Positions 1 through 8,231 of a DNA stretch of 64,000 nt are shown here, piece by piece. Positions within the stretch are counted from its first letter, which is position 1, and every line of letters starts with the position of its first letter. The notes beneath the pieces were generated by a model, which saw only the letters and a list, made by a program, of their open reading frames with translations, was not told where the DNA came from and made no database searches. Source of the DNA: Mycolicibacter nonchromogenicus (GTDB lineage Bacteria > Actinomycetota > Actinomycetes > Mycobacteriales > Mycobacteriaceae); NCBI RefSeq assembly GCF_002101775.1, contig NZ_LQPI01000026.1, forward strand, positions 1 through 64,000, given 5' to 3'. Made by a program: the position numbers and the translations under genes.

Positions 1-228
1 TAACCCACGAACATGGGTGAGTGGGGCCCCGGCCCGCAACCCCCAGCTCAACGCCGACGGTCACCCATACCGTCTAGGAGAGCCAACACCGGTTCCCGAC
101 CCCTTGAAACGGCTCTGCCGACACCGATGACGGCTGCGCCCGGATCACCTCTCTGGCCGCAGATACCTGGGGTAGCACCAGAAGCGGCCTCGCTGCTCAA
201 GCTCCCCCGGCTGGGTGGACACTAGGGC
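1..228. other. left-edge non-coding stretch
   Basis: No supportable gene. A short plus-strand reading frame (13-225) is rich in Pro and Arg, has no ribosome-binding site and resembles no family I know. The first three bases, TAA, could be the stop codon of a gene lying outside the window. I see no clear promoter for the YaeQ gene that starts at 229. Confidence 0.4.
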
Positions 229-780
229 GTGGCCCTTTCTGCAACGGTATTCAAGGTCGAACTCGGCGTCTCCGATATCGACCACGGTTACTACGCCGAT
301 CACACGCTGACCGTGGCCCGTCATCCCAGTGAGACTGATGAGCGGATGCTGGTTCGGTTGTTGGCGTTTGGGCTGCGCGCGCACCGCCTCAGCGACGTCG
401 ACGGCGAGTTGGCGTTCGGCGCGGGCCTGTCTGCCCCTGGCGCACCGGACTTGCGGCTCTCCGACTACACGGGCCGGACTCTGGAATGGATCAGCGTCGG
501 CCAACCAGATGAACGCGCCTTGGGCAAGGCGGCCGGCCAAGCCGACCAGGTGGTGCTGTTCCCGTTCGCCGCCAGTACGGCTACCTGGTGGCGCACCGTG
601 GGACCGAAAGTGGCTGGGCTGCCGAACCTGTCCGTGGTACAGGTACCGCATGCGCCGGTGCAGCAACTGGCTCAGACTGTCGACCGACGGGTCTCGGCGC
701 AGGTCATGGTGATGGAAGGCCAGGTGACGATGACGGTGGGCGATGTCGACGTCACCTTCACGCCCGAGCCATTGGGGTAA
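229..780 (+). CDS. yaeQ: YaeQ family protein
   Basis: A 183-residue protein starting at GTG, the usual length of the family. It matches E. coli YaeQ from the first residues (MALxAT at the N-terminus), through the family signature RHPSETDERM (about residues 31-40), to the GQPDERALGKA segment near residue 95 and the LSVVQVPH strand after residue 140. YaeQ has a compact variant of the PD-(D/E)XK nuclease fold; its substrate is not established, and older transcription-antitermination claims are weak. It stands alone here with no obvious operon partner. The family is best known from Proteobacteria, so acquisition by transfer is possible but unproven. The identification is strong; the function is not. 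Confidence 0.9.
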   Translation: MALSATVFKVELGVSDIDHGYYADHTLTVARHPSETDERMLVRLLAFGLRAHRLSDVDGELAFGAGLSAPGAPDLRLSDYTGRTLEWISVGQPDERALGKAAGQADQVVLFPFAASTATWWRTVGPKVAGLPNLSVVQVPHAPVQQLAQTVDRRVSAQVMVMEGQVTMTVGDVDVTFTPEPLG

Positions 781-1011
781 ACCTCGAAAGCCCCGGGGTG
801 CTGCGCTCCCCCGCGCGCGAATCAGTGAAGACGCATGCAGGATGTGAACCGGGCGCCCTCACCTGGCGAGTGTGAGCAGTTTGCTCAATCCGGTGCGGTG
901 CATCATCTCGGCCGACAACCGGTCCACGACCGTGAACCCGACTCGCCGCCGGAGCCGGGACCGCGCCCGTGCCACCCCGGGCCGCGGCACTGGGGTCAGC
1001 GGTGTGCCCCG

Positions 1012-1017
1012 TAGGCT
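1012..1017 (+). promoter_or_regulatory. -10 element TAGGCT, leaderless start
   Basis: TAGGCT fits the mycobacterial TANNNT -10 pattern and lies six bases before the ATG at 1024, which would place transcription start at or very near the start codon. The same promoter sequence is preserved in the broken copy at 3770-3775. Confidence 0.5.
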
Positions 1018-1023
1018 CACCGC

Positions 1024-1233
1024 ATGCACGAAGCGACTCTGGCCAGCGCCGCAGAAGCCGCGACGCTGACAGTGGGACTGTCGGCCTATGCAGCGTTGAT
1101 GCTCGTCAGCATCGCGGTGGCGATCGACAGCGCCCGCCAACACCGACGACGCCGCACGATCTACGCCTCGGTGATAGTGGGAATACTCATCCTGGGCGGG
1201 CTGGTCGGGGCGATTTTCAGCAGCATCGCGTAA
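1024..1233 (+). CDS. small membrane protein, 69 residues
   Basis: Not recognised as a named family. The product has a polar N-terminus, a hydrophobic segment at about residues 17-34, a basic loop (RQHRRRR, about 39-45) and a second hydrophobic segment to the C-terminus, so it looks like a two-pass membrane protein with the positive loop inside. There is no Shine-Dalgarno site, but a TAGGCT -10 six bases upstream supports a leaderless transcript. A mutated partial copy of its promoter and first 20-25 codons lies at 3770-3845, and the conservation of both parts argues that this is a real gene. Function unknown. Confidence 0.6.
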   Translation: MHEATLASAAEAATLTVGLSAYAALMLVSIAVAIDSARQHRRRRTIYASVIVGILILGGLVGAIFSSIA

Positions 1234-1317
1234 CCAGGGGTCGACGCCTCTCCCCTGACACATTGCATACCAGCAGCTTTCACCGTCCGGGTACCCCGAG
1301 ACCTAGACTGACGCTCC

Positions 1318-1755
1318 ATGCGGATAGTCTCCATCCACATCGCGCCCGGCCGGAAAGTGCCGAACCGGTCAGTTCCTGCGGTCGACGCCGAGGCCGGCAA
1401 GGGTCTGATCGGCGACAGGTATCACGGCGCCAGGCACCGACACGTCACCGTGCAATCGCGTGAACTGCTGGATCTCGCGGCGGCCGACCTCGGCCATGCC
1501 ATCGACTCCGGCGCAACACGGCGGAACCTGACCGTGGACGGCGGTGATATCCCCACCCGCCCCGGGGACAGAGTCCGCATCGGTGATGTCGAACTCGAGG
1601 TGGTGCGGATCCCCGCGCCGTGTCGGCTGTTGGATGACTGGATTGCCCCCGGCGCGGCCAGGGCGATGCATCGGCGCGGTGGGACGGCCTTCCGGATCCT
1701 GACCTCCGGCCCCATACACGTCGGCGATGAGGTGGAACTTCTGAGCGCCGAATGA
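1318..1755 (+). CDS. MOSC domain-containing protein
   Basis: A 145-residue stand-alone MOSC domain. Seen: an N-terminal beta strand followed by GLIGDRYHG (about residues 29-37), the RRNL turn near residue 70, and the invariant cysteine in IPAPCRLLDDW (Cys102). MOSC domains carry sulfur or bind molybdenum cofactor, as in the C-terminal part of Moco sulfurases and in YiiM-type molybdoenzymes; whether this single-domain form is catalytic cannot be told. The ATG is preceded eight bases upstream by TAGACT (1304-1309), so it may be leaderless. A GMC oxidoreductase follows after about 100 bases. Confidence 0.9.
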   Translation: MRIVSIHIAPGRKVPNRSVPAVDAEAGKGLIGDRYHGARHRHVTVQSRELLDLAAADLGHAIDSGATRRNLTVDGGDIPTRPGDRVRIGDVELEVVRIPAPCRLLDDWIAPGAARAMHRRGGTAFRILTSGPIHVGDEVELLSAE

Positions 1756-1861
1756 CCGGCGACACAGTGCCGCGGCATCAGCGCCCGCTTCGGACCGTCA
1801 TCGCGCACACTGAGACGTGCATCCCCGCGGCAATGGAGGAATGGTGCCGGAAGAAAGCCCT

Positions 1862-3538
1862 GTGGCCGAATTCGACTTCATCATCGTGGGGGCCGGCAGC
1901 GCGGGTTGTCTGCTGGCCAACCGACTCAGCGCCAACCCACGACACCGAGTGCTCTTGATCGAGGCCGGCGGTAAGGACGATTGGTTCTGGATCAAGGTAC
2001 CGGCGGGCTACCTGTACACCATCGCCAACCCCCGAACCGACTGGTGCTTTGCGACGGAGGCCGATCCCGGCCTCGCCGGGCGCAGCATCCTCTACGCACG
2101 GGGGCGCGTGATCGGCGGCTGCTCGTCGATCAACGCCATGATCCACATGCGCGGGCAGGCAAGCGATTACGAACTGTGGGCGCAGGCTACCGGTGACCAG
2201 CGCTGGCTTTGGGGTGGCCCAGACCGTCCGGGCCAGACCCTGCAGATATTCAAGGAATTGGAGAACTACTTCGGCGGCGCCGACGACTGGCATGGCGCCG
2301 ACGGTGAGATCCGAGTCGAGCGGCCGCGGGTGCGCTGGCAGATCCTGGACACCTGGCAGGCCGCCGCCGCCGAATTGGGCATCGCGCCGATCGACGAGTT
2401 CAACCGGGGCGACAACTGCGGCAGCGCATATTTCCATGTCAATCAACGGCGGGGCCGGCGGTGGTCGATGGCCGACGCCTTCCTGCACCCGGTCGCTCAC
2501 CGCCCCAATCTCACCGTCTATACGCACACCCAGGCCCTGCGGCTACACACCGACGATCAGGTTCTCCCGGCGCAGCGTCAGGGCGCCTGGACCACGGCGC
2601 GCCACCGAGCCACCGGCCTGCGGCTGCTCAAAGACGGCCAGACCATCGACGTCCGAGCCCGCAAAGAGGTGATCCTGAGTGCTGGAGCCATTGGCTCGCC
2701 TCACCTGATGCAGCTTTCGGGTCTGGGCCCGGCCGGGTTGCTCGCCCAGCATCACGTGCCGGTGGTCGTCGATCTTCCCGGGGTGGGCCAGAACCTCCAG
2801 GACCATCTTCAGCTTCGAACGATCTACCGCGTCCGGGGTGCGCGAACGCTCAACACGCTGTATCGCAATTGGATCACCCGCGCGGGCATGGCAACCCAGT
2901 ACCTGCTTTTTCGATCAGGTCCCCTGACCATGCCGCCGTCCACCCTGGGGGCGTTCGCCAAGAGCGATCCTTCGCTGGACAGCCCTGATCTGGAATGGCA
3001 TGTGCAGCCCCTGTCGCTGCCGAAGTTCGGCGAACCGCTGCACCCCTACTCAGCCATCACTCCCTCGGTCTGCAATCTGCGTCCCACCTCCCGCGGCCAC
3101 GTGCGACTGGCCGATTCGAATCCGCTGAGCAGCCCGAAGATCTTCGCCAATTACCTTTCTACACAGCAGGATCGGGACATTGCCGTGCGCGGCCTGCGGA
3201 TGACCCGGCAGATCATGGCGGCGCCGGCCCTGGCCCGCCACTGCCCGCAGGAGGTGTTGCCCGGCCCACAGGTGGTGAGCGACGAAGACCTGCAGACGGC
3301 AGCTCGCGAACTGGGGACCACCATCTTTCACCCGGTGGGGACCTGCGCTATGGGCACCTTTGACGGACGTGGCCGGCCCACGTCGGCCACCACGGTGCTC
3401 GACACCGACTGCCGCGTCTATGGCGTGGCCGGGCTTCGGGTGGTCGACGCATCGGCGATGCCCACCATCACGTCGGGAAACACCAACGCGCCGGTCATGT
3501 TGATCGCAGAGCGCGCCGCACGGGCGATACTGGAATGA
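1862..3538 (+). CDS. GMC family oxidoreductase (choline dehydrogenase-like)
   Basis: FAD-dependent alcohol or choline dehydrogenase-like enzyme of about 558 residues. Seen: the dinucleotide-binding motif GAGSAGC at residues 10-16, the GMC signature around IGGCSSINAM, a second signature near GAIGSPHLMQLSG, and the C-terminal HPVGTCAMG motif carrying the catalytic His, followed by the conserved SGNTNAP segment. The GTG at 1862 is chosen because families of this type begin three or four residues before the FDFIIVGAG strand; in-frame ATGs at 1817 and 1841 are alternatives, the latter directly abutting GGAGGA. Cytoplasmic, no signal peptide. Substrate unknown; primary alcohols are the family default. 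Confidence 0.92.
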   Translation: MAEFDFIIVGAGSAGCLLANRLSANPRHRVLLIEAGGKDDWFWIKVPAGYLYTIANPRTDWCFATEADPGLAGRSILYARGRVIGGCSSINAMIHMRGQASDYELWAQATGDQRWLWGGPDRPGQTLQIFKELENYFGGADDWHGADGEIRVERPRVRWQILDTWQAAAAELGIAPIDEFNRGDNCGSAYFHVNQRRGRRWSMADAFLHPVAHRPNLTVYTHTQALRLHTDDQVLPAQRQGAWTTARHRATGLRLLKDGQTIDVRARKEVILSAGAIGSPHLMQLSGLGPAGLLAQHHVPVVVDLPGVGQNLQDHLQLRTIYRVRGARTLNTLYRNWITRAGMATQYLLFRSGPLTMPPSTLGAFAKSDPSLDSPDLEWHVQPLSLPKFGEPLHPYSAITPSVCNLRPTSRGHVRLADSNPLSSPKIFANYLSTQQDRDIAVRGLRMTRQIMAAPALARHCPQEVLPGPQVVSDEDLQTAARELGTTIFHPVGTCAMGTFDGRGRPTSATTVLDTDCRVYGVAGLRVVDASAMPTITSGNTNAPVMLIAERAARAILE

Positions 3539-3581
3539 GTCGGCATGCAGCGGTGTCTTCGCAGCAGCTCCTGAGCAACCG

Positions 3582-3728
3582 TCAATCGTCCTCGGCGTCG
3601 TCGCGGTGCGCGGCCTCGATCACTTCCGGCGGTACCGGCCGGCGCAACCACGCCTGCATGCGCAGCAGCCCGCCGGCGATCGTCCCGATGGCAAACACGG
3701 CAACGATGATCCAGAGCACAGCCGACAT
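3582..3728 (-). CDS. single-pass membrane microprotein, 48 residues
   Basis: Begins with a hydrophobic helix of about 20 residues (MSAVLWIIVAVFAIGTIAGG) followed by a basic then acidic tail ending in DDAEDD. The pattern of one transmembrane helix with a charged cytoplasmic tail and the ATG at 3728 make it a plausible real gene, although it is too short for family assignment. It lies between the convergent GMC gene and the broken copy of the 1024-1233 gene. I do not recognise it. Confidence 0.5.
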   Translation of the reverse strand: MSAVLWIIVAVFAIGTIAGGLLRMQAWLRRPVPPEVIEAAHRDDAEDD

Positions 3729-3769
3729 AACAGCGATTCTCCCCCGCCCGGCCGGCATGAGGCGAACCG

Positions 3770-3845
3770 TAGGCTCACCGCATACACGAAGTGCATCTGG
3801 CCAGCACCGATGAGGCGGCGATGCTGACGGTCGGCCTGCCGGTGG
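3770..3845 (+). pseudogene. degenerate partial copy of the 1024-1233 gene
   Basis: Bases 3769-3845 repeat the promoter and first codons of the small membrane gene at 1010-1085. CGTAGGCTCACCGCAT is identical, the start codon ATG has become ATA (3782-3784), and the next codons read HEVHLASTDEAAMLTVGL against HEATLASAAEAATLTVGL in the intact copy. Similarity ends after about 22 codons, and the sequence then runs into the upstream region of the esterase gene. Seen: the repeat and the lost start codon. Inferred: a duplication followed by decay. Confidence 0.7.
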
Positions 3846-3884
3846 CACACACCCATGCTCGTGGTGAACCGAAGGAGAAGGCCT

Positions 3885-4769
3885 GTGCCCAAGTCGCATC
3901 GCCCCAGCCGACGGCTGGTCGCTCTGCAGTCGCTCATCCTGTGGGCGGCATCGCGCGCAGGCGGGGCGCACGACGTGAACAGAACGCGCAAGATCACCCA
4001 CTCGATGGAGTCCCGCCAACGACGGGCGCGCGGCGTCCAGGAGAGCACCACGACGGTGGCGGGCGTGCCCGTCCGATGGTTCCGCCCCGCCCGGGCGAAC
4101 GCAGGGCTGATCTTCCACGTACACGGCGGGGCATTCGTTGCCGGTAGCTCTCTGGTGGCCCGTGCCCACAGCGGGGTGGCCCGGTCCAGCGGTGCGGAAC
4201 TGGTGAGTGTCGATTACCGACTTGCGCCAGAGCATCCGTTCCCCGCGGCACTCGATGATGTGTGGGCGGTGTATTCGGAGGTGGCCCGTGACCGGCCCAC
4301 GGTCATTATCGGGGAGTCTGCCGGAGGTGGACTGGCCATGTCACTGGTACGGCGATTGCTCGACCGGGGCGGTGACGCGCCGAAGGCTCTGGTGACGATG
4401 TTTCCGTGGGCGGACCTGACCAACAGTTCCGACAGCTTTATCCGGAACGAAGACCGAGATCTGCTGTCCCACGAGGGTCTCTCGCGCAGCGCCGTCGCCT
4501 ACGCCGGTGACTATGACTTGAGGATGCCTCTCGTGTCCCCGCTCTACGGCTCATTTGAGGACTTTCCTCCCACCCTGATCGTCGTCGGCACCCACGACTG
4601 CTTACTGGATGACTCTCGCGCCGTCTCGACCCGTATGCGCGCTGCCGGTGTAGACGCCAGGCTCATCGAAGTAGCAGGCGGATTTCACGGTTTCATTCTC
4701 TTGCCGACTCCGGAATCCAAAGAAGCAAGACGGCAGATATCGTCGTTCGTCGGTTCAGCTCTGCCCTGA
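3885..4769 (+). CDS. alpha/beta hydrolase, hormone-sensitive lipase-type esterase
   Basis: Esterase of about 294 residues. Seen: the oxyanion-hole motif HGGAF at residues 80-84, the YRLAPEHPFPAA segment near 111-122 that is typical of the HSL/LipH group, the nucleophile elbow GESAG with Ser145, a late Asp in VVGTHDCLLDD, and the catalytic His in GGFHGF. The GTG start at 3885 is chosen because AAGGAG lies seven bases upstream; an in-frame ATG at 3855 has no such site. It probably hydrolyses short-chain acyl esters in the cytoplasm. Mycobacteria carry many paralogues (LipH, LipI, LipN and others), so the exact symbol cannot be given. Confidence 0.92.
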   Translation: MPKSHRPSRRLVALQSLILWAASRAGGAHDVNRTRKITHSMESRQRRARGVQESTTTVAGVPVRWFRPARANAGLIFHVHGGAFVAGSSLVARAHSGVARSSGAELVSVDYRLAPEHPFPAALDDVWAVYSEVARDRPTVIIGESAGGGLAMSLVRRLLDRGGDAPKALVTMFPWADLTNSSDSFIRNEDRDLLSHEGLSRSAVAYAGDYDLRMPLVSPLYGSFEDFPPTLIVVGTHDCLLDDSRAVSTRMRAAGVDARLIEVAGGFHGFILLPTPESKEARRQISSFVGSALP

Positions 4770-4822
4770 GCCAGCGGTGAACGCCGGCCCACTCAACCGC
4801 CTCGAGACGGCGGTCACGAAGA

Positions 4823-5395
4823 CTACGCCCCAGAAGCACCCAGCGCCCGAAGCGATCCCGCCACGGATTCCAGCGGCCCCAGGCTACGAGTGATCCGGCA
4901 CAGGGTGATCGCACCATGCAACGTGGACATAGCGGTGTTCGCCAACACTTCGGCGCGCTCAGCGGTGGCGCCCTCGGCTAGGTAGGCTGCCGCCACGGCA
5001 TCTCGCCAGACCAGGTAGATCTCGGCGGCGCGGCCGGCCAACTCATCTTCCCCCACAGCGGGATTCACCGCCGCGGCCGCCACGGGACAACCGGCCCGGA
5101 AATCGCTCTCGGTCAGCACCGTGGTCCAGAACGCAATCACCCGGCTGATCACGGCCGCAGATCCCCCTTTGGCGGCCGCGCGCGCGATCATTCCGGCGTA
5201 GGCGTCCCCGGCGTATTCGAGCGTTTGGCGCTGCAGCTCGGCCCGTCCACCCGGAAAGTGGTGGTACACCGATCCGCGTGGGCACCCGCTGCGGGCCAGC
5301 ACTTCGTCGATGGAAAGCCCCGCTGCGCCGCGTTCGCGCATCACCACGATCGCCGCATCCAACATGCGGCGCCGTGTCTCTCCGCGCGGCGGCAT
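4823..5395 (-). CDS. TetR/AcrR family transcriptional regulator
   Basis: DNA-binding repressor of about 190 residues. The N-terminal helix-turn-helix is clear (AAGLSIDEVLARSGCPRGSVYHHF, roughly residues 25-48), with the YHHF end typical of the family. The C-terminal ligand-binding part has the CPVAAAAVNP segment found in the LmrA/YxaF-like branch, whose Cys-Pro lies in the effector region. An ATG at 5428 would overlap the end of the SRPBCC gene; the ATG at 5395 is preferred because it starts just before the conserved N-terminus. It follows the SRPBCC gene on the same strand, so the two may form an operon and control the divergent oxidoreductase at 5987. Confidence 0.88.
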   Translation of the reverse strand: MPPRGETRRRMLDAAIVVMRERGAAGLSIDEVLARSGCPRGSVYHHFPGGRAELQRQTLEYAGDAYAGMIARAAAKGGSAAVISRVIAFWTTVLTESDFRAGCPVAAAAVNPAVGEDELAGRAAEIYLVWRDAVAAAYLAEGATAERAEVLANTAMSTLHGAITLCRITRSLGPLESVAGSLRALGASGA

Positions 5396-5405
5396 CGGAA
5401 GGGAT

Positions 5406-5918
5406 CTAGCCGGCCGTGCCCGAATCATCGCTGCCGCACAGCTCAGCGATCCCGCGCAGATTCGCCTTGAGCCCCACGCGCCATTCGGCCAGCCGATTGT
5501 CGATGATCCGACCCTCCTTTTCGGGCATCCGGTCGATGGCCAAGCTCAAACCTGAACGGCCCGGACCCATCCGGCCCCACTGACGCACCAGCGTTCCGTC
5601 GCGGACGGCTTCGACTTCGAAGCCCCAAGACGCGGTCGGTTGGCCCTCGGCACCGGACACGTCCCAGACCCAGCGGCGCCCCTCCTCGACCTCCACGACC
5701 ACCGATTCGGTGCTCCACTCGCCGAGGGCAGCGTGGCTGTTGCGGCCACGAAACCGATTCCCTACCGCCACCGTGTCACCCTCGATCCACTCCACGGCGG
5801 CCAGCTCGGGCGAGAAGCGCACCGGCAGAGTCACATCGGTGACGAGCTCCCAGACGCGCTGCGGGTCAGCGGCGATCACCGCGGACTCCTGAACGATCGG
5901 CGTATCCCGGTAGCGCAT
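5406..5918 (-). CDS. SRPBCC family protein (polyketide cyclase/dehydrase-like)
   Basis: A 170-residue helix-grip protein. It begins with the usual ES/VIAADPQRVWELVTDV pattern (about residues 9-28), in which a strand is followed by a helix lining a lipid-sized cavity, and ends with a long C-terminal helix (RLAEWRVGLKANLRGIAEL). Such proteins bind or modify hydrophobic ligands; no catalytic residues can be assigned. The start at 5918 has AAGGGGA six bases upstream. It is the first gene of a leftward pair with the TetR regulator and diverges from the F420-type oxidoreductase. Confidence 0.85.
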   Translation of the reverse strand: MRYRDTPIVQESAVIAADPQRVWELVTDVTLPVRFSPELAAVEWIEGDTVAVGNRFRGRNSHAALGEWSTESVVVEVEEGRRWVWDVSGAEGQPTASWGFEVEAVRDGTLVRQWGRMGPGRSGLSLAIDRMPEKEGRIIDNRLAEWRVGLKANLRGIAELCGSDDSGTAG

Positions 5919-5948
5919 CGACGTCCCCTTCCCAAAACTATGGTTGGA

Positions 5949-5954
5949 AACATA
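5949..5954 (-). promoter_or_regulatory. -10 element TATGTT of the SRPBCC-TetR pair
   Basis: On the minus strand the sequence CTAGAGTATGTTTCC contains a TATGTT -10 box about 30 bases before the SRPBCC start. Nearly the same block, CTAGATGTATGTTTCG, precedes the metal-hydrolase gene at 30702, which also faces a TetR gene. Confidence 0.4.
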
Positions 5955-5986
5955 CTCTAGGTCAACTGCCACGGAAAGGGGCAAGC

Positions 5987-7009
5987 ATGCGAGTCGGGGT
6001 CGCGGTCCAGCCGCAGGAGCCCAGCGCTGTGGAGTTCGCGCAGGCCGCAGAACACATCGGCGTCGACTCCTTGTGGGCACCGGAGACATGGGGCTACGAC
6101 GCCCTGACCGGCCTGTCGTATCTGGCCGCCCGCACCACCTCGATCCGGCTGGGCACCTTCGTCGTACAGCTGGGCTCGCGCACGCCGGCGATGCTGGCCG
6201 GATCGGCCCTGAGTCTGCAGCAGCTCTCCGGCGGCCGCTTCACTCTGGGGATCGGCGTCTCGGGCCCCCGCGTCATGGAGGGCTGGTATGGCGTGAAGTT
6301 CGAGCACCCGGTGCAGCGAACACGGGAGACCATCGACATCGTCAGGATGGTCGCCAGGGGCGATCGGCTGCAGTACGAAGGTAAGGAGTATCGCCTGCCG
6401 CTCCCCGACAGTCGCGGCGCCGCACTGGTTCCGGCGCTGCTCCCTGCCGAGCTGCCCATCTACGTCGCCGCAATGGGGCCGGCAAACCTGCGCCTCACCG
6501 GTGAACTCGCCGACGGCTGGCTGGGCAATGCCTTCATCCCGGAGCTGTCCGAGGTGTTCACCCAGCCACTGGCGGAGGGAGCGGCACGCTCAGGCCGCGA
6601 CCTGGCAGCGCTGGACCTGGTGGCCCCCGTCGCGCTGGAGGTCACCGAGGATCAGGCCCGCACCGATGAACTGATTCGCGAGCATGCGGCCGGCTATGCG
6701 TTCACGATCGGAGCGATGGGCGCCGGCAAGGAGAACTTCTACAACCAGGCCTTCAGCCGCCTCGGATTCGCCGAGCAGGTCGACGAGGTGGCTCGCCTGT
6801 GGCAGCAGGGCGACAAGGCCGCCGCCCGCGCCGCGGTCCCGCTGGAACTCGGCGGACTCACCAACATCATCGGCGACCGTGAACGGATCACCCAGCGTGT
6901 GCGGGCCTACCGCGACGCCGGCGTAGGTACCCTGCTTGCCAAGGTAGCGGGCACCGTCGAAGAGCGGATCGCCGCGCTGGAAGTGCTTGTGGCCGCGGCA
7001 ACCACATGA
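5987..7009 (+). CDS. LLM class F420-dependent oxidoreductase
   Basis: Luciferase-like TIM-barrel enzyme of 340 residues. Seen: the N-terminal strand MRVGVAVQP, SLWAPETWGYDALTGLSYLA (about residues 24-43), the RLGTFVVQLGSRTPAMLA segment that usually shapes the cofactor site, and SGGRFTLGIGVSGP near residues 77-90. The family transfers hydride with F420 or FMN; in mycobacteria this subclass normally uses F420, which is inference here. It starts at ATG with AAAGGGG nearby and diverges from the SRPBCC-TetR pair, which may regulate it. Substrate unknown. Confidence 0.88.
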   Translation: MRVGVAVQPQEPSAVEFAQAAEHIGVDSLWAPETWGYDALTGLSYLAARTTSIRLGTFVVQLGSRTPAMLAGSALSLQQLSGGRFTLGIGVSGPRVMEGWYGVKFEHPVQRTRETIDIVRMVARGDRLQYEGKEYRLPLPDSRGAALVPALLPAELPIYVAAMGPANLRLTGELADGWLGNAFIPELSEVFTQPLAEGAARSGRDLAALDLVAPVALEVTEDQARTDELIREHAAGYAFTIGAMGAGKENFYNQAFSRLGFAEQVDEVARLWQQGDKAAARAAVPLELGGLTNIIGDRERITQRVRAYRDAGVGTLLAKVAGTVEERIAALEVLVAAATT

Positions 7010-7012
7010 GGG

Positions 7013-7115
7013 ACCGGCCATCCGCCTCAGGTGCCTCGATGTTGGCCGTCATGCCGGTGTCCATGAATCCCACGGGCAGCGCAGTGACGTCGACACCGTG
7101 GCTAGCGAGTTCCAT
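7013..7115 (-). pseudogene. C-terminal remnant of a short-chain dehydrogenase
   Basis: About 34 codons on the minus strand read HGVDVTALPVGFMDTGMTAN and a little more. This matches the stretch after the catalytic YxxxK in SDR enzymes, where APGFVDTxMT-type sequences bind the nicotinamide. No Rossmann motif or catalytic Tyr-Lys exists upstream; instead the reading frame meets the stop codon of the NmrA gene six codons before. It is best read as a decayed fragment, which suggests deletion at this junction. Confidence 0.6.
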
Positions 7116-7130
7116 TCGAACGATGCCGGT

Positions 7131-8051
7131 TTAACCTTTCGTGCTGAGGTGTTCGCGCGCCCACTCTTCGGTGGTCGTGGTGGGGATGCCGCGGACGGCG
7201 TTGAACGTACCGGCCTTCGGCCACGCGACGCCTCTGCCCTGGGCGAACACCGCACGGTACTTCCGCATCCCGTCGTCGGGGTTTCGGTGGAGGTCGGCCA
7301 GTAGCTGCTCGACAGTCCATTCATTGTGGATGACCGGGGCTCCCCTGGTCCGTCCGACGATCTCGGCAAGTTCGCGGTAGGTGATCGTGTCGCCGGCGAC
7401 GTAGACGACCTGGTTCGCGATACGTGGGCGGGTCTGGATGATCTCCGCGGTGAGTAGGCCGATGTCCTCAGGCGTGGTGACGGTGACTTCGGTGTCCCAA
7501 CTGCCCAGCGCGTTAACGGTATTGGTGGTGAGGTCGACGACGCCGAAGTCGGGCTCGAAGAGGAAGCTGGTGAACATGCCGGTCGACACGATCACCCATT
7601 CGGTGGCGCTCTGGGCACGCAGCATGTCGCGCACGTCGAGCTGTTCGTCGAACAGGTCGTGGGGACTGCCACGTCCGATGGCGTCGTAGTCGACGCCGAA
7701 CTGCCACGGGAGGTATCGCGGAACCCGCGCCGCCAGTACCGCTTCGGTGATCTTGCGTTGGGTTCCCGGCCCCGCCGCGAAACCGATGCAGCTCACTACC
7801 GTGTGGAACCGTCTGAGAACCCTCGAGAGCTCAGCCGCAGGCGCCGTCGCCACGTCGGCCTCGACGATTCCGACACCGCGGGCAGCGAACTCATCCCGCA
7901 GTTGGGCATGCCGCGGGGTGTTCGATGGCCGCAGCAGCACCGTCACCGGCGGCGCGTCGTCTCGAAGAGTCAGTGCGTTCACGACGGCCCCGCCGAGTTC
8001 ACCGGCTCCGATGACGAGGATCTCTCCCCGATCTGATTGCTCTGACGCCAT
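7131..8051 (-). CDS. NmrA-like / isoflavone reductase-like NAD(P)-binding protein
   Basis: Atypical short-chain dehydrogenase of 306 residues. The N-terminal GAGELGG (residues 16-22) is the Rossmann motif. VTVLLRPSNTP follows, an Arg after strand 2 that suggests NADP preference. Next come VVSCIGFAAGPGTQ and RYLPWQFGVDYDAIG, which match isoflavone reductase and aromatic alcohol reductase relatives. These proteins either reduce aromatic substrates or act as NADP sensors, as NmrA does. Start at 8051 with GGAGG six bases upstream. No partner gene lies in the same orientation nearby apart from the SDR remnant just downstream. Function beyond the fold is uncertain. Confidence 0.85.
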   Translation of the reverse strand: MASEQSDRGEILVIGAGELGGAVVNALTLRDDAPPVTVLLRPSNTPRHAQLRDEFAARGVGIVEADVATAPAAELSRVLRRFHTVVSCIGFAAGPGTQRKITEAVLAARVPRYLPWQFGVDYDAIGRGSPHDLFDEQLDVRDMLRAQSATEWVIVSTGMFTSFLFEPDFGVVDLTTNTVNALGSWDTEVTVTTPEDIGLLTAEIIQTRPRIANQVVYVAGDTITYRELAEIVGRTRGAPVIHNEWTVEQLLADLHRNPDDGMRKYRAVFAQGRGVAWPKAGTFNAVRGIPTTTTEEWAREHLSTKG

Positions 8052-8231
8052 AGTTCCTCCGTGGCGCTGATCAGTTGGCGAATACGGACGATCGCCACAA
8101 CGACCCGTTGCGGCGCAGAATTCCCCACCGTGGAGGTTGTGCCATGCCGATCAGTCAGGAACGCGACGCCAGGTAATGCGGCACACAGGTCGCCTCCGAG
8201 GGCAGACTGGCCAAGGTCAGCGAGGCGCTCG

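Noticed and set aside
13..225. Plus-strand ORF of 70 codons at the left edge
   Set aside because: Pro/Arg-rich composition, no ribosome-binding site or -10 close to its start, and no family resemblance.
859..950. Minus-strand frame ending GFTVVDRLSAEMMHRTGLSK and a few more residues, possibly the C-terminus of a lost gene
   Set aside because: It reads like a real protein end, but I cannot name a family and nothing upstream supports a gene; too weak to list as a pseudogene.
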